Of a stretch of 64,000 nucleotides of DNA, positions 43,787-55,636 are shown piece after piece. The notes beneath the pieces were generated by a model. It did not search any database. It was not told the origin of the DNA and saw only the letters and a list, made by a program, of their open reading frames with translations. The position numbers and the translations under genes were made by a program. Numbering within the stretch: position 1 is the first letter of the stretch; every line of letters begins with the position of its first letter. Source of the stretch: Scilla litardierei (lineage: Eukaryota > Streptophyta > Magnoliopsida > Asparagales > Asparagaceae); contig JAULAV010002390.1 in the NCBI GenBank assembly GCA_030789695.1, positions 310,001-374,000 on the forward strand, given 5' to 3'.

Positions 43787-44845
43787 TGTCGGTGTTCGAG
43801 GTACGACTGGGCAAGGCAGAGCTCACCGTGGCTGAGGCAAAGAATTAATTCGAGACCATAGAGAAAAGCATCAAGGAGCTAAGGTCCGATAGGGACGAGC
43901 TACGGAAGGCGATGCTAACGGTCTTGAACTTGACCGTCGACATGCTCTAGAAGAGGGACGATCACTTGGAGCAAAGTAATGCTACTCTGGATGCTCTAGT
44001 GGAGGCTCTCATGAAGGAGTTGGATGAGCTCAGGGGCGAGTTCAACCAACAAAAGATGGCATGAGCGAGTGGAGCGATCATCAGACATCCCTTCTTGTCG
44101 AAGGAGGACATCCCTAAACCAAAGCCGTACAGAGATATGCAGAATGCTCGAGAACTTGATAACTTCCTATGGAATTTGGAGAAATAATTTGACACTATGA
44201 TGATCAAGGATGATGAATCCAAGCTCCTCACGGCTCCTCTTTACGTCCAAGATGTTATTGCATTGTGGTGGCGTAGACGGTCCGACGATGTGAAGAAGGA
44301 AACGTGCACCATCACCACTAGGGAGGAGGTCATGGCAATACTCAAGAATTAATTCTACCCCAAGAATGCAGAGAATGAATCACGAGGTAAGCTTTGTCGC
44401 CTCAATCAGAAGTGTTCAAATTGTGACTATGTGAAAGAATTTTTAGAGTTGCTTCTTGAGATTCCCGACATGAGCAAGAAGGATTCGCTCTTCGCTTTCA
44501 TGGATAGTCTCGCGGAGTGGGCCAAGATGGAGCTTCAAAGGTGGGGAGTCCAGACCCTTAACCAATCTATGTCCAGGCAGAGTCTCTGATCAAGTTCAGC
44601 AAGATGGACTTCAGCAAGCCAAAGAAGAAGAAGTTGAACCATGGCAAAGGTGGATGAGATAAAGAGAAACAGTCCAAAGACTCCCAACCTAAGCCAAGCC
44701 AATGGAAGGGCAAGTCCACTGAGGTGACCGAGGGGGGTTGGCCGAAAAACTCCAATGGAACTTTTATGAAGGTCTACACGAAGCTCAGGAGTGTCCGAAG
44801 AGGGTCAATCTTACGGCCCTGATCCAAAGGAAGAAGAGAAGCAAT
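43787..44845 (+). pseudogene. Chromovirus-like gag, unit 1 (five stops)
   Basis: Continuation of the gag starting at 24886. It reads coiled N-terminal (SIKELRSDRDELRKAM), ELDELRGEFNQQKMA, KLLTAPLYVQDVIALWWRRRSDDVKKETC, YVKEFLELLLEIPDM..DSLFAFMDSLAEWAKMELQRWGVQTL, a typical gypsy Gag. Stops at 43846, 43948, 44062, 44185 and 44350 are each explained by C-to-T or G-to-A changes (CAA/CAG to TAA/TAG, TGG to TGA). The zinc-knuckle region (about 44740-44790) has lost its first two Cys. Confidence 0.82.
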
Positions 44846-44853
44846 AAAAAGAG

Positions 44854-45345
44854 ATGCAAGTAAACTCGATAGGGCTACTCAAGGACATTCATACCAAGGT
44901 GGATGAAGGGCTACATGGGCCAATATTTGTAGAGACGGAGATCGCGGGAAAGACCTTCAAAACCCTTCTTGATACCGGTGCTTCCCACTTCTTAATTTCT
45001 GATAGGGTGGCCAGAGATTTGGGCCTCGTGGTGACCAAGGAGAAATGGACCATCAATGACGTTAACTCAGAACCTACTCCTATCGTTAGGATGTCACGTC
45101 AAATTCTAGTAAAGATGGGAGAATGGTCGGGGGAGGGTGACATGACGTTAATCAGGATGGACGACTTTTATGTAGTCATCGGCTTAGAGTTCTTGGTCCG
45201 GATGAAGGCCGTGTTGGTTCCGTATGCCAACATAATGTGCTTCCTCGAAGGCAAGGATTGTACGATCCTGATACAAAGGGAGAAATCCTTGTCGAGCAAG
45301 ATCCTCTCAACTATCCAACTCTCTCCAAAGGGGTTCAAAGAATGA
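44854..45345 (+). CDS. Chromovirus-like aspartic protease, unit 1 (open frame)
   Basis: A 163-residue open frame contains IFVETEIAGKTFKTLLDTGASHFLISDRVARDLGL (catalytic DTGA near residue 41) and the flap/C-terminal part WSGEGDMTLIRMDDFYVVIGLEFLVRMKAVLVPYANIMCFLEG. This is the Gag-Pol protease domain of chromovirus-type gypsy elements. In intact elements it is part of a polyprotein. Here it is followed not by RT but by a second gag copy, so the open frame is a surviving segment rather than a functional gene. Confidence 0.8.
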   Translation: MQVNSIGLLKDIHTKVDEGLHGPIFVETEIAGKTFKTLLDTGASHFLISDRVARDLGLVVTKEKWTINDVNSEPTPIVRMSRQILVKMGEWSGEGDMTLIRMDDFYVVIGLEFLVRMKAVLVPYANIMCFLEGKDCTILIQREKSLSSKILSTIQLSPKGFKE

Positions 45346-45364
45346 GCCGTCCTTCATCGCTGTT

Positions 45365-46014
45365 GTGAAGATAGAGGAAGGCCCAACCAAGGATGAGGCT
45401 CTAGTGGAGGCTCTCATGAAGGAGTTGGATGAGCTCAGGGGCGAGTTCAACCAACAAAAGATGGCATGGGTGAGTGGAGCGATCATCATACATCCCTTCT
45501 TGCCGAAGGTGGACATCCCTAAACCAAAGCCATACGGAGATATGCAGAATGCTCGAGAACTTGATAACTTCCTATGGAATTTGGAAAAATAATTTGACAC
45601 TATGAGGATCAAGGATGATGAATCCAAGCTCCTCACGGCTCCTCTTTACGTCCAAGATGTTACTGCATTGTGGTGGCGTAGACGGTCCGACGATGTGAAG
45701 AAGGAAACATGCATCATCAACACTAGGGAGGAGGTCATGGCAATACTCAAGAATCAATTCTACCCCAAGAATGTAGAGAATGAATCGCGAGGTAAGCTTT
45801 GTCGCCTCACTCAGAAGGGTTCAATTTGTGAATATGTGAAAGAATTTTCAGAGCTGCTTCTTGAGATTCCCGACATAAGCGAGAAGGATTCGCTCTTCGC
45901 TTTCATGGATGGTCTCGCAGGGTGGGCCAAGAGGGAGCTTCAAAGGCGGGGAGTCCATACCCTTACCCAAGCTATGTCCATGGCAGAGTCTCTGATCAAG
46001 TTCAGCAAGATGAA
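45365..46014 (+). pseudogene. Chromovirus-like gag, unit 2 (first part)
   Basis: Tandem copy of the gag from VEALMKELDELRGEFNQQKM onward. It shares the TAA in WNLEK*FDTM (45590-45592) with unit 1 (44185) but lacks the other unit-1 stops. Good Gag core LTAPLYVQDVTALWWRRRSDDVKKETC, YPKNVENESRGKLCRLTQKGSICEYVKEFSELLLEIPDISEKDSLFAFMDGLAGWAKRELQRRGV. It is interrupted at 46014 by a solo LTR. Confidence 0.83.
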
Positions 46015-49000
46015 TGATTCATGGTAAATATTACATATTTAGCCCCTCATTTAGCCCCATTTTGTGCATATATGGTACTTATTTGGTCTCTAATATGATC
46101 GTATTTTGAATACGCTTAATTATTAGAGCAAACTCTCATTCTATGCACAAAATAGCAATATATTGAGTATTTCTGCTCTGTTGGTATTTTTCGTACGAAG
46201 ATCTCGATCTCACGATTCCATCGACTATTTATTTGTATTTTTCTAAGATATGTGCTAATTTCTGTGAATTTTTGAATGCAGAATACACTTTAAAATGAAG
46301 ATTTATGCTGAAAATACGGAGGAAATACGGAAATACGCGGCATATACGTTCGTATACGTATCCCACGCATTCTGGTGGACACGCGGTGTTCATCCATCGA
46401 GTTCCGGCCTCATCGAACTGAGCAAGAGAGCGAGCGATGCGGCCCAATATCATCTATTCGATCGTCATCGAATGGCCATTACGAGCCCCACAATTTGCAA
46501 GCGGAGTACGACCCTCGGGGCAACGTGGCGAAACGTAAGCCCTCGGATTCTGATCCAACGACGGAGGAAGAGATTGGATTAGACTCAGATTCAGCGAGAA
46601 GCAGGCGACTTACATACTCCGTAGGACACGTGGCAAGATCTTCGCCGTTGCCTGCTCGATCCAACGGTGTCGAACGACAGAAGTATATGCAAAGCGACGA
46701 TCGGTACGGGGCGACGTGGAGCACTATGGGCCGTTGGATTTTGATCCAGTGGCGTGGATCATCTCTGCTTCGAATCCAAATTCGTGAGGCGGGGCAGCTG
46801 CTTTACAAGCGAGGCGGCGCCATTCAGTGCATTGGATGTCGATCGGACGGCTAGGATGCGAAGGCGAGAGCGACTCGGAAAGCGGAGCGAATGCGGGCAC
46901 AGATCCAATAAGGAAGGACATGCGTCGATCCCTAGTGCGATCCCGCTCCGATCCAATGGCCCACGAATTCGTCAGTTAGGGTTATCTGATCCAAGCCATT
47001 TTGAAGTGGGTTTAAGCGATTTTATCGGATCCACAACCGACTTAAAATCCCTATAAATACCCCCGTATTCCAGAGAGTATTCAGACTTGATTTGAGCATA
47101 TTTTGAGCGTATTGTGGGGGATACAGAGCGTATTTTCATGAGATTTTCTGAGGCTTTAGATCCAGAGAACATAGGCTCTTGCAGAATGAATTTCAAGGTT
47201 TTTTGAGGAGTTTTGGTGATATAAATCTCAACTTATACCTTGTATTTCATGTATTTAGCATGTATTTTAACCTTTTGATCATGTATTTGCTAATGAAACC
47301 GAGTTTTCTTCTCTCCATGCGTGGCTAGTTCCTTCATGTGTTGGTTGTGATGTAGTTATGGCTATGTGATCGTTGATTTTGTTGTCTTTTCACTCTATAT
47401 GCATGTTATAATCACGTATTTCATCGATTTCTACGTATAGTCTAATTGAGTATGTGTGCATGCTTAATTGAATATGATCTGAGTAAGACTTATTTGTGAT
47501 GCGATCCGAGAGGACGTATCGTGACCCGAGAGGGTGCTTGTGCGTATTTTCTTTATGAAATCGACGTTATACATGATTACTTTTTGGCACTTTTGTTTAC
47601 GTCCTTTATCGCCCTATTTTCCGACATTCTCATGCCCTAGCCGGATGAGACGTTGAGTTATAGAAAAGATATTCAAAATCATCGATTACAAAACCCTTAA
47701 CAAAATCACAACAGACACATTCTCCTGTTATTGGTTCCTTATATCGACTCTCCGTACTTGTTTTAGTATTAATTTCTCGTTTACTTAAAACCATCATCAC
47801 AATTATCTCACCTTCGAAAGATGGTTGTAACGCCCCGCACCCCAGGATACCCTGAGCAGCGAGTGTTACAGAGGAAAATACAAAATACAAACACAATCAG
47901 GTCCACTGTGCCCTGCTGGGATAGTACCTGTAGAGTTCGACAACAGCCAACCAATCACATGGAACAACACCAAGCCACATAGAAATACTAAAAACCAAAC
48001 ACTGAACAATTTTATATACATCTCAAACATCCCAATGCATCAATTCAAATAGTACAAGCATCTCTCACCCCAAAAGAAAACCCAAAGTACACATAGCTCT
48101 CTCCTTACCCCTCATCACCCAACGTAAGCTCCAACTTCTAACAACAGAACTCCAAACTCAACCTCCAGCTCCATCTGCCATCTCCAAGAATCACACCTGA
48201 AAAAGTCAACGGGGGCACGTCAACGCGTGACCCAGTATGAATTCCATACTCCAACCTAAACACAACACACACTAATGCCACTAGTGGTTGCACGGTGCTA
48301 CAAGTGGAGGTACAACAAACAAATATGGCATGCGTGGAAAAAGAAAGCAACAATAGTACAAGAAAGCAACAATAGTACCACATGAAAGAAAAAGAGAACA
48401 TCACCATAGCAAAGGGTATAAGGGGAGGGGTGACGATAGTACAGCAAATGACAACAAGTACACCTAAAGAGAAAAAGAGAGTCAGTCAAACAATTACATA
48501 CATTGTTAGCTTTTGGAACCCTAATATCGAATACGACGTATGGGACTGGAACTCTCCCAACTGTGTGGGAGCGCAAAGGGGACTCCCCCCCCGTGCTAGC
48601 CCATCAGGAGCCTCGGGTACCACTCTACACTCCCTGCCGCGCTAGCCTGTCAGGAGTGCAAGTGTACCCACCACACAGAATCATAAAGAAACCACAACCA
48701 GTCCATCCCATAGGCCTATCCGATACTTCGGAATTCCCCAACACGTGTCACCCTCCAATGGGAGGACTGAAACACTATCTCACTCTCACATGTTCATGAC
48801 AACGTTAGACTTTCCAATACCACATATGAAACCAACCGTTTCCGACTTCATCACACCATCTTTTCATTACCACATCATAAAGAACCCATAACCACATGTA
48901 ACTGGAGCAATTAATACCTCATTTGTAACACAACCAATTTGTACAATATGCCTATGGCCGAAATGTCCATGTATGAGAAAATGCCACCAAATGAACCCCA

Positions 49001-51779
49001 AAATGTAAGTAAATAAGTAGAACATCAACACTTATAATGCTACTAATCACGAGGGGGTTCTCTACATTTTCTACATATCATTAAGCATGTTACCACAACC
49101 AAGTTATAAGAGCGTAACTTTATGCATGTTAAGCTAACATACAGTAAGATTAGAATTGCATTTAACAACGAGACTAAACATCCCACTTGCATATAAAGGT
49201 GCATAAAAGATAGAAAAGCTAAATTGCATATTTACAACAAAATGAGCATGCATAATGTATTGGGTGCATCACAAGTTAGCATTAAAGGGACATTATAGTT
49301 ACAACTTAAAAGAGACTAATGGCATTACATAATGGATAACATGTTGGGAAACAATTACCATATTAAGGGGATGTGAACAACATTGAAACTACAAGTCTAG
49401 CAAGCATTATTGAGGTGAACATAAAAGGAAATGACAAGAATTGGCATGCTTTTAAATAGAAGGACTAGCCTACAACATGATTTATGAGATTTAAAAGACT
49501 AGCAAGCAACATGGAGTTTTATTGGTAATATGAACTCTACTATCATTATGAGATTAAGAATAACAAGCAACATGAGCCAATTTTCCTAAGGAATCATTTT
49601 GAAATTAAGGACTAACATGTAGCATCACCTCATCTCCATGCATTATGTACTTCTCATCAACAACCATACAACCTCATTGCAACTCACTTACATTTTGCCA
49701 CAAACCCTCTCCACACAACATACATCATCCTCCATCCATCAAGTCCAACAAGCACATGCCTTTCACATTCTCACTTGCAAATAAGCTCCCATTGCACACC
49801 AAAAGAATACCATTGAATTTCCCACAAGCCCAATGCCTAAGCATTTCCATGTCATGAATTTATTGCACGCAATAAGAGGACATTCAAGAGGAGGTTTCAT
49901 GGTTCATAATCAAGATGCTACATTAGCAATTTATTAACTTAACTTGCAACCCTTAAGCCCTTTAGTACTTTCAAACAACCCTAAGCATCCACTAGCAACT
50001 TTGGGCAAGCTTTAGTAATTAACATGTAACTTTAGTGACTTTAACAAGCTAAATGAGAATTTCATCATAAGGCACAATTTTTACAATAAGTGACTCCTAT
50101 CAAAACTAATGATGCATTTATGTTTGCACATGAACTTGAATACATATGCTAACTAAAGTTAGCAAACCATAAAAGACATCATCTTTGGCACAAGTATAGC
50201 ATGGGGATTAAGAAAAAAGATAGCTTGCATTAGGATCACAACTAGAATTACAATTTTCTCAACAATTTCATAACATTTATTAAAGATGGCAACTTGTTGA
50301 TTTGTATGCAAATCTTTTGTAGAAAATGCAATTTCTACTTAAAACCTAACATGCATCAACACTAATTGGAGTTGGATTTCCTACATCTTGAAGACCACTT
50401 TTCCTCATTTAAAATCCAAGTTTAGCTCCATGAAACTTCTCCTTAAAAGCTCCATAACTCCTCCTTCAAGGCTCCATCTTGCATTGAATCCTCTCTTAAT
50501 TCCTCCTTGAATTTGGGTTATTAAATATGGAATTCTCACATGAAATAAATTGACGCAAGGCTAGGAAAAGAGCATAGCCGGATGTTTTTGGGGAAGAGGG
50601 TGGAGAGTTAGGGAGAGAATGAGAGAGATATTGGGTGGTTGGGGTCATTAATGCTAAGATAAATCTACTCCCTTCTTTACTCTTCTCAACTCTTCTCTTA
50701 TTTGTCTTTTCTTTCCATTTTCATTTCTCTTTTCCATTTTTAATCCCCATCCTTATCTCACACGTTCAAGGCAAGCCCCCTTGGAAAAGTCAACCCTTTT
50801 GTGCACACACCTCTCCTTTATTCACACACACACACACTCTAATTACTACACTAACAACTATTCTACAAACACCCACTTCCTAAACATACACACATTCAAC
50901 TAAACAAAAGAAGGCCACACATTAAGCATACATTTATATATACACATATTCACTACTTCATATGACACAAATACACCCGCATTATGGAGGCACTACTATA
51001 TACACTACATCACACATTACTTTATACACAACAATTCAAAAGATACCAGTATCACCAAATCAATATACATATCATTACATCACTCTACAATCAATATTCA
51101 TTATTCATACATTGAACAAATAATATACTTACCAAACATACTATAATTCCCAATGCACCACAATACATTACATATACACTAGACACACTACACACATAAA
51201 TAAGCAGGTATCCACTATGTTTCATGCAAAAATATAAGCCCTAGCGTATTTGTTATATTTGCCATTACATTTAATAGTCTTTTAAAACAATATTTACAAA
51301 ATAATTTTCTTAAAATAATCAGTATTAAAATAATATTGAATATACGTTTTTACTATATACACCCACCAACTCAAATTTCACTACACTTTCATCAATCCAG
51401 CAATGCTAATCATTCTACTACCTCATATACATCTATATTCATCCAATAGGTTATCCAACACATCATTACTATATACACTACGTAATTACTATATGCACCA
51501 CACCATTCCTATTTACACTATGGAGGCACATAAGCACACTATGTACTCATTCGAGCATACGTATACTACATACATCAATCAAATAGACATACCCTAGCGT
51601 ACATGGCTCTAGGGCCATTACAGTGGTAGTTTTTCATCGTTTTATTAATCTTTAGAAACTGATTCTTGTGGTTTACAGGTCGACTGTCCCGTGGATTCGA
51701 TACCTGACTCTCCAGGTTACTACTTGATCGATCTCCTACACTTAGGAGTAGCGCTCGCACATTTCGAGACGAGGAGTCA
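46015..51779 (+). mobile_element. Solo LTR A (gypsy type), itself interrupted
   Basis: TGATTCATGG...GAGGAGTCA, net about 1.96 kb without the nested LTR. The flanks ATGAA (46010-46014) and ATGGA (51780-51784) are a one-mismatch target duplication. Removing it restores the gag reading around AAGATGGACTCC. TATAAATA lies at 47052-47059, preceded by several GATCCAAYGG words in both orientations (46552, 46659, 46731, 46951). No ORF and no second LTR were seen. Confidence 0.8.
47826..51622 (-). mobile_element. Solo LTR B (Tekay/Del-like gypsy) nested in solo LTR A
   Basis: TGTAACGCCCC...GGGCCATTACA, about 3.8 kb, flanked by ATGGT (47821-47825) and GTGGT (51623-51627), one mismatch. The 47826-48180 end matches 16190-16561 in reverse, where an AATAAA suggests this end is the transcript 3' side, hence minus orientation. 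The rest is AT-rich, with a short CA run near 50825-50840. No convincing ORF was found. Confidence 0.75.
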
Positions 51780-52590
51780 ATGGACTCCAGTAAGCGAAAG
51801 AAGAAGAAGGTGAACCATGGTAAAGGTGCGGGAGAGAAAGAGAAACAGTCAAAAGACCCCCAACATAAGCCAAGCCAATGGAAGGGCAAGTCCACTGAGG
51901 TGACCAAGGGGGTCGGCCGAAAAACTCCAATGCAACTTTTGTGAAGGTCCACACAAAGCTCGGGAGTGTCCGAAGAGGGTCAATGTTGCGGCCCTCATCC
52001 AGAAGGAAGAAGAGAAGCAACAAAAAGAGATGGGGGTGAACTCGATACGGCTACTCAAGGACATTCATACCAAGATGGATGAAGGGACATTGGGGCCAAT
52101 ATTTGTAGAGACAGAGATCGCGGGTAAGACCTTCAAAACCCTTCTTGATACAGGTGCTTCCCACTTCTTAATTTTTGATAGGGTGGCCAGAGATTTGGGC
52201 CTCGTGGTGACCAAGGAGAAAGAGATCATCAAGGCCGTTAACTCAGAACCTACTCCTATCATTGGGATGGAACGTCAAATTCTAGTAAATATGTGAGAAT
52301 GGTCGGGGGAGGGTGACATGACGGTAATCAGGATGGATGACTTTGATGTAGTCATCAGCTTGGAGTTCTTGGTCCGGATGAAGGCCGTGTTGGTTTCTTA
52401 TGCCAACACAATGTGCTTCCTTGAAGGCAAGGATTGTACGTTCCCGATATAAAGTGAGAAAGTCTTGTTGAGCAAGATCCTCTCAACTATCCAACTCTCT
52501 CCAAAGGGGTTCAAAGGAATGAGCCGACCTTCATCGCTGTTGTGAAGATGGGAGGAAGGCCTAACCAAGGATGAGGAGGTCCCTAAGGAG
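51780..52590 (+). pseudogene. Chromovirus-like gag end and protease, unit 2
   Basis: It resumes the gag after solo LTR A (SSKRKKKKVNHGKGAGEKEKQ). A well-formed zinc knuckle CNFCEGPHKAREC (about 51922-51960) is followed by the protease MGVNSIRLLKDIHTKMDEG..LLDTGASHFLIFDRVARDLGL (from 52030). A stop at about 52294 breaks the protease before its flap region. The homology ends at GGATGAGGAGGTCCC and a copia LTR starts at 52591. RT and integrase are absent. Confidence 0.78.
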
Positions 52591-52857
52591 TGTTGGCCTA
52601 GTTAGCCCACTAACTAGGTCACACTCTTAATTTTGATGATAACAAACAAGTCATGTTGTACTAATAATTTCTTTTAGTGATTTCAGGTATAATTATGCAA
52701 AAGAAATTATTTGTGCAAAAAAGGATTATGAGTGGAGAATTATTTGTGCAAATAATTTTCAAAAGAATCCTACATCATCCACACTTATCCAAGATCCATT
52801 GTACCATGAAGATTAGAGAGTCAAAGCTAATAATTCAAGTCAATCTAGAAGTCATAC
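52591..52857 (+). repeat. Copia-type LTR fragment (left end)
   Basis: It starts TGTTGGCCTAGTTAGCCC and continues TTTTGATGATAACAAACAAG, a common opening of large plant copia LTRs. It is truncated by SIRE-2 insertion at 52858. No matching right part was identified. Confidence 0.5.
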
Positions 52858-54676
52858 TGTAAGGACCCTGGCAATGAGGAAAAAACTAGAAGGGAGGTTG
52901 AATAGTGTTTATAAATTTTAAACGATAGTTATATCAATTTAAATTCGTAACCAACAATTAATGCGGAATTATAAATAAACCCAAATTGAAACAATGCTAA
53001 CACAAAGTATGTTTTAAGGGTACGGATTACCCAAGTCAACTCCCGACTTGTTCCCAGCAATCCTAAGTCCCTTCCACCCAGATACCACCGGATTCTCAAG
53101 TTAGAACCCTAACTTGAGGTTTTCTTTAAAACCACTTGTAGCAATCCTACAAGTAAAATCGAAATACAATCGATGTCCTTGACTCTCACAACTTGGGAGC
53201 AAGCAAACCACTCTCACAAACTGAGAGGTAAACTAATATCGAAAGATATGAAATAATGAAATAGCAACACTTACAATTACATATGCGTTGAAGTAGAACT
53301 TGAAGGAGCAAGTGTGTTATGTGTTGAAGTCTCTTTCAAGAATAGAAAAAAAGCCCCTTCTCTTGTCACCACCAATTGCCTAGAGGATATCACTTTGATT
53401 CTCGGTTGGAGAGCAAGCGAAAATGAGATTGGAATTCTTGGGCTTTTGAATTTGAGAGCTCTGGAAAACTTGAAGTTGAAAGCTAGGGGGTTTCAAGAGA
53501 TGATCAAGAAGATGAGTAACTTCTCAATGGAACAGTAGAAGCTCTCTTTATAGGTTCCCGAAAACCCTTAAATGGAATCCCCAAAAAGCCCTTTGAAATC
53601 CGTGGAGAAAAGCCAACAGATTAAATTTACACACTCGACAGTCGACTGGTGAAGAAATCACAGTCGACTGCTGCACTGTGTCAAAGGGTAGGTGAGAATT
53701 CAAATGGTAACTTACCACATAGGACAGTCAACTGATGAAGGAAAGACATGCGCCTGTAAACCTAGCATGCGATTGAAAATTCTTCTACAGGCGACTGGCC
53801 GCAACATGGGTAAGCTGAGAAAACTTAGAAAGTTTTGGGAAGACACGACAGGTGACTGATGTGGAAACCATAGGCATCTATTCCATGGACAGGCAACTGT
53901 GCAACCAACATCATTCGTCTGTCACTAATAACTGAAACTTTCCAGAGAGCAGAGTTTGCATGGAAAGCATAGACATGCGACTGTTGAAGCATTGACAGTC
54001 GACTATGCCTTGGACAAGCGATTGTCAATCTAACATCAGTCGACTGGCCGTATGGAAAAGAAAATGACCTTTGGGCATGAGAGAGGCAAGCGACTGATTA
54101 ACAAATCACAAGCGCCTGTAGCTTGGACATGCGCCTGTCTTTTATACAGCAGTCGCCTGAATAGAGTTAAAGCTAAAAGCCCAAAAACCAATTGATAAAG
54201 CATGTGCATAACATGCGACTGTAGAAAAAATCACAGTCGACTATTTTGAGACATGCGCCTGTACAACGTTTAGCAGTCGCCTGTTGAAATCCCAAAATGC
54301 ACATGCTTGAGAAATGTGAATTAGAGTCTAAGGAAATGTGATCTAATGGTTTCATAAGACAGAAATGAAGATGTGTGTGTGCTCCAACATAGTTCTACTT
54401 TTAAGCTACATAGTAGTAGAGAATAAAAAGATTACATTTTGTAGAAGCCTCTCTTCTATCCAAAGTATGAGCTTGAAGTCTTCTAGGAGCTTCAATCACC
54501 ATCTTTGATCATCCAATCCACTTTTTATGCTTTGATTGATCTTTGAGTGACATCCATTGCTAATTGGTCTTCATTATATGCTTAGGCATTGGATTAACTG
54601 CAAATAGGGGATTAGTCACAAGTATTTATGTTTTCTCATCATCAATACCAAGTAGGGAGAAGTCCAATACTCAACG
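52858..54676 (-). repeat. SIRE-2 3' LTR with CAGTCGACTG array
   Basis: It matches SIRE-1 5' LTR along its whole length (about 1.8 kb) but is clearly diverged. Sense start is CGTTGAG instead of TGTTGAG. Polypurine tract AAGGGGGAG (sense) lies at about 54680-54688, so this is the 3' LTR of a minus-strand element. The array is at 53636-54283 and the TATA (CCTATAAAGAGA) at 53554-53543. Confidence 0.85.
53636..54283. repeat. CAGTCGACTG palindrome array in SIRE-2 LTR
   Basis: Same sites in the same order as in SIRE-1, with more variants (CATGCGCCTG, AAGCGCCTG, CAGTCAACTG). Several positions that are perfect palindromes in one LTR are altered in the other. Confidence 0.85.
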
Positions 54677-55336
54677 TTCTCCCCCTTGTTGATGATGACA
54701 AACAAACACAAACAAAAAAATAAATATTATGCTTAATGAAAACTTGTTCCCCCAACATAGATGACAATCAAGTTAGTCAATATTTATAAGAGCATCTATA
54801 GAACAATTGAAGCGTGCATGTAAGATATGTATGAATGAAATGATTTTAATTCTTGAAATCTATGATTTTATAATCTAAGTTCATTATATTTTACTCCCCC
54901 TGAATCTAATGCAACGTCAATCTTAGATTTAAGTTTAGAATTTACTTAGCACATAATTATGAAATGTTTATTTCTCTCCCCCTATGGCATTATCCAAAAG
55001 GTGGGAGTAGAAAACAACAACAATAGTGCTAAATAAGTACTAAAACAATCATGAGAGTCTAAAGATAGGATAAATATCTAATGTGATGCCAAAGTATAAT
55101 CGAAAAAAATCATGAAGGTGCATCTCATTTATATATACCAAAAACTCATCAACACAAGAAATCTTAGTTGATTAAAGGAATGAGAATCCAATATCAACAT
55201 TTCAAAAAAATGTCTCACATCAAATCATGTATATAATAGAGTATACAAAGAGAGACAATTTCACAATGTACACACAATCAACATAAAAAAAATTGAGACA
55301 CAATGTGAAGCAGCATATGATAAAGTAAAAGCATCA
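54677..55336 (-). other. SIRE-2 3' internal region (non-coding)
   Basis: It begins with the polypurine tract and GTTGATGATGACAAACAA (plus-strand view), followed by short C-rich words (ACTCCCCCTGAATC at 54895, CTCTCCCCCTATGG at 54975) usual between the last frame and 3' LTR of SIRE elements. No ORF. It ends at an AT microsatellite. Confidence 0.6.

Positions 55337-55430
<94 letters not shown>
55337..55430. repeat. (AT)n microsatellite at the LINE 3' side
   Basis: About 94 bp of uninterrupted TA/AT dinucleotides between SIRE-2 sequence and the LINE 3' untranslated region. It could be the LINE tail or the target. Confidence 0.9.
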
Positions 55431-55432
<2 letters not shown>

Positions 55433-55636
55433 CAAGGTAAGTCAGCACTATATATTATATATGAACAAAAATTACAATGTGGCCTGAGCGTAGAATACTA
55501 GTCTAAATGACTAGGGGAGAGGACACAAGCGTCGTCACCCTAGATCAGATGTTGTAATATCCATGCGCAGGAACCACCAAATACAAACCAAAACACAACA
55601 ACAAACATTCCAAAGCAATTGATTACCAACAAGGGA

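Noticed and set aside
46375..46854. 159-codon plus-strand frame in solo LTR A
   Set aside because: Several frames on both strands are open here because the U3 is GC-rich with few stops; no domain, and it lies upstream of the LTR TATA box.
48138..48645. Short hydrophobic and other ORFs in solo LTR B
   Set aside because: No family resemblance, and the region is LTR DNA matched by a fragment at 16190-16561 where the frames are not kept.
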